Notes under the pieces: generated by a model
Told to the model about the DNA's origin: nothing
Seen by the model: the letters and a program-made list of their open reading frames with translations, nothing else
Databases searched by the model: none
Position numbers and translations under genes: made by a program
Shown here: positions 20,701 through 21,926 of the stretch, piece by piece
Layout of the letters: every line of letters starts with the position of its first letter
Position numbering within the stretch: position 1 is the first letter of the stretch
DNA from: a virus
Strand: one strand, 5' to 3'
DNA: 21,926 nt
Virus record (IMG/VR): IMGVR_UViG_3300047550_003440
Location: 1-21,926 of that record

Positions 20701-21926
20701 TAATATACTCCAAATGGATTTTTTTCCGTGAAATCTAAAATTCTATCTGCCTCATCTTCTATTTCTTTATTATCAGAATATTTATCACTAGAAGTATCAT
20801 CTTCATATGATTTTAATGTGTAAGTGGCAGATGAAGAGGATCCAACAATATTCTCACCTTCACTAAATTTGCCACTATTTATAGAAACTCTAAGAATCTT
20901 ATCAATATCTTTACCAGGATTTGTCCAAGATCTAACTTCTGCAGTGGTTCCTGAAAGTGATCCAGTTACTGTTTCTGAAACAATATAAGTCCCAAATCCT
21001 ACATTTGGTGGTGGAGAAACATTTATATTTGGTATAGAAGTATACCCAGATCCAGCATTTATCATCAAAACTTCCGATAATCTACCAGCACTAATTCTTG
21101 ATATTGCTGTTGCGGTTGTTCCACCACCAACTGGAGGATCTATTGTAATTGTTGGTGGTATGTAATATCTATCACCTTTATCCACTATTCCAATATTTAG
21201 AATTGATCCTGTAGATATTATGCAAGTTGCTATTGCTCCAAAACCAGAACCACCAATAATAGATAGTGTTGGAGGTTCTGTATATCCATACCCAGTATTT
21301 GTAATTAAAATTTCTTTTACAGAATGAACACCACCAACAGAAGTTGTTATTGCAACTGCTGTTGCAGTTTTTGATAGTTCTGAAACACCAATAGCTCCTA
21401 ATATTGGTGAGGTGTCTGGATTTCCTGTTGGAGGACTTATAATAACTGTAGGTGTTTCTGTGTATCCATATCCATCATTCAATAAAACTACTTTACTAAC
21501 TCCAAAAAAAGGACTTATTGCAGCTTGACATCTAGCAGATCCTCCAAATGCAACTAATTTAAGATCTGTTATATATCCAATGTCCCCCATAACATCATCT
21601 ATTTCAGAAATGCCAGTATTAATTTCTTCATCTTCATATTCGAATAATTCGCAGGATAATTCATAAACATAATTTTTTCCCAATTGGTAAAATGGTTTTT
21701 CCATTTCAACTCGTTTTATCTCAAACAATCTTTCTCCCAAAGGGAAAAAAATTAAATCACCTTCTTTTGGTCTACTTACAAATGCCAAGTCTTCACCTGG
21801 GTAATATACCCTAGATAATGACATTATTTCAGATAAGTAGGGTGATATAAATTCTTCAAATCTTTCTTTTGATATTACTAATGAAATTTCATTGTTTAAT
21901 TTTATTCCAAATTTAGACATAATATC
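20700..21926 (-). CDS. gp14: Neck protein gp14, enlarged by repeats (N terminus beyond window)
   Basis: MSKFGIKLNNEISLVI followed by PKEGDLIFFPLGERLFEIKR and EKPFYQLGKNYVYELSCELF matches the middle of T4 gp14 (FFSKFGMQVNDEVTLSI, PKEGDLIYFP, DPFYQLGQN). In T4 about 100 residues precede this point, so the ATG at 21920 is internal and the gene is cut by the right edge. Behind the conserved part an insertion not seen in T4 carries four glycine/tyrosine repeats and a GSLSGTTAEVRSW module before a C terminus ending DFTEKNPFGVY. gp14 joins the head portal to the tail with gp13 and gp15. At least 406 residues are visible, against 256 for all of T4 gp14. It overlaps gp15 by one base. Confidence 0.92.
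   Translation of the reverse strand, partial: DIMSKFGIKLNNEISLVISKERFEEFISPYLSEIMSLSRVYYPGEDLAFVSRPKEGDLIFFPLGERLFEIKRVEMEKPFYQLGKNYVYELSCELFEYEDEEINTGISEIDDVMGDIGYITDLKLVAFGGSARCQAAISPFFGVSKVVLLNDGYGYTETPTVIISPPTGNPDTSPILGAIGVSELSKTATAVAITTSVGGVHSVKEILITNTGYGYTEPPTLSIIGGSGFGAIATCIISTGSILNIGIVDKGDRYYIPPTITIDPPVGGGTTATAISRISAGRLSEVLMINAGSGYTSIPNINVSPPPNVGFGTYIVSETVTGSLSGTTAEVRSWTNPGKDIDKILRVSINSGKFSEGENIVGSSSSATYTLKSYEDDTSSDKYSDNKEIEDEADRILDFTEKNPFGVY
21006..21494 (-). repeat. Four G-x-GYT-x-x-P repeats inside gp14
   Basis: Counting from the Met at 21920, repeats begin near residues 143 (VVLLNDGYGYTETPTVIISP), 202 (EILITNTGYGYTEPPTLSII), 243 (IGIVDKGDRYYIPPTITIDP) and 283 (EVLMINAGSGYTSIPNINVS). 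Each has a hydrophobic strand, G-(Y/S/D)-G-Y-T, two Pro or Thr residues and a second strand, often followed by PP and Gly-rich linkers. Spacing is about 40-59 residues. Similar units occur in other marine phage structural proteins. Confidence 0.85.

Noticed and set aside
20876-20883. TATAAATA on the minus strand inside gp14
   Set aside because: It lies in coding sequence (Ser-Ile-Asn) about 175 bases before gp15, not next to a start, and is likely chance. A weak internal promoter cannot be excluded.
1-21926. tRNA genes, CRISPR arrays, integrase or attachment sites
   Set aside because: None was seen on reading. The gaps are too short for tRNAs apart from those described, and nothing indicates lysogeny.

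Overview
The window is a late-gene (virion morphogenesis) block of a T4-like marine myovirus, most likely a cyanophage or close relative. The support is the T4 gene order read on the minus strand from right to left (14-15-16-17-18-19-20-67-21-22-23, then a probable gene 3, uvsY and uvsW), the A+T-rich sequence, NATAAATA late-promoter boxes, and accessory proteins of types common in marine T4-like phages. Product names rest on remembered family sequences and motif reading; no search was run. Nearly all genes lie on the minus strand with 1-base TAATG/TAGTG overlaps or very short gaps. The only plus-strand gene is a 505-aa homing endonuclease at 2038-3555. No stretch longer than 300 bases lacks a gene.

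Right part (about 16000-21926): neck protein gp14 (cut by the window edge and enlarged by a glycine/tyrosine repeat domain), tail completion protein gp15, small terminase gp16, a lysine-rich multi-module protein of 520 aa, a 103-aa protein with a probable capsid-targeting N terminus, and a 527-aa virion-type structural protein.

Centre (12328-15988), the main discovery: the large terminase gp17 is broken into three separate genes. Piece 1 ends inside the Walker A motif and continues into a short N-intein. Piece 2 starts with a long C-intein, carries the rest of the ATPase and ends in a second short N-intein. Piece 3 starts with a second long C-intein and carries the nuclease domain. Each break holds a free-standing homing endonuclease gene, a Vsr-like PD-(D/E)XK enzyme in the first and a GIY-YIG enzyme in the second, and each endonuclease stop overlaps the next C-intein start by 8 bases. 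Two separate protein trans-splicing reactions would be needed to make one 565-residue terminase. The middle piece is laid out C-intein/extein/N-intein, so pairing specificity matters.

Left part (1-12242): tail sheath gp18, tail tube gp19, portal gp20, a 55-aa gp67-like prohead core protein, a 175-aa structural-type protein, protease gp21, an endonuclease remnant, scaffold gp22 and major capsid gp23 with a strong GAAA-loop terminator. After the plus-strand endonuclease come a 200-aa protein with a capsid-targeting-like start and an RlpA/3D-like barrel domain, a 180-aa tail protein (probably gp3), uvsY and the start of uvsW. Together the genes build the head (20, 67, 21, 22, 23), neck and tail (14, 15, 18, 19, probable 3) and package DNA (16, 17). 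The uvsY/uvsW end of the block serves recombination.
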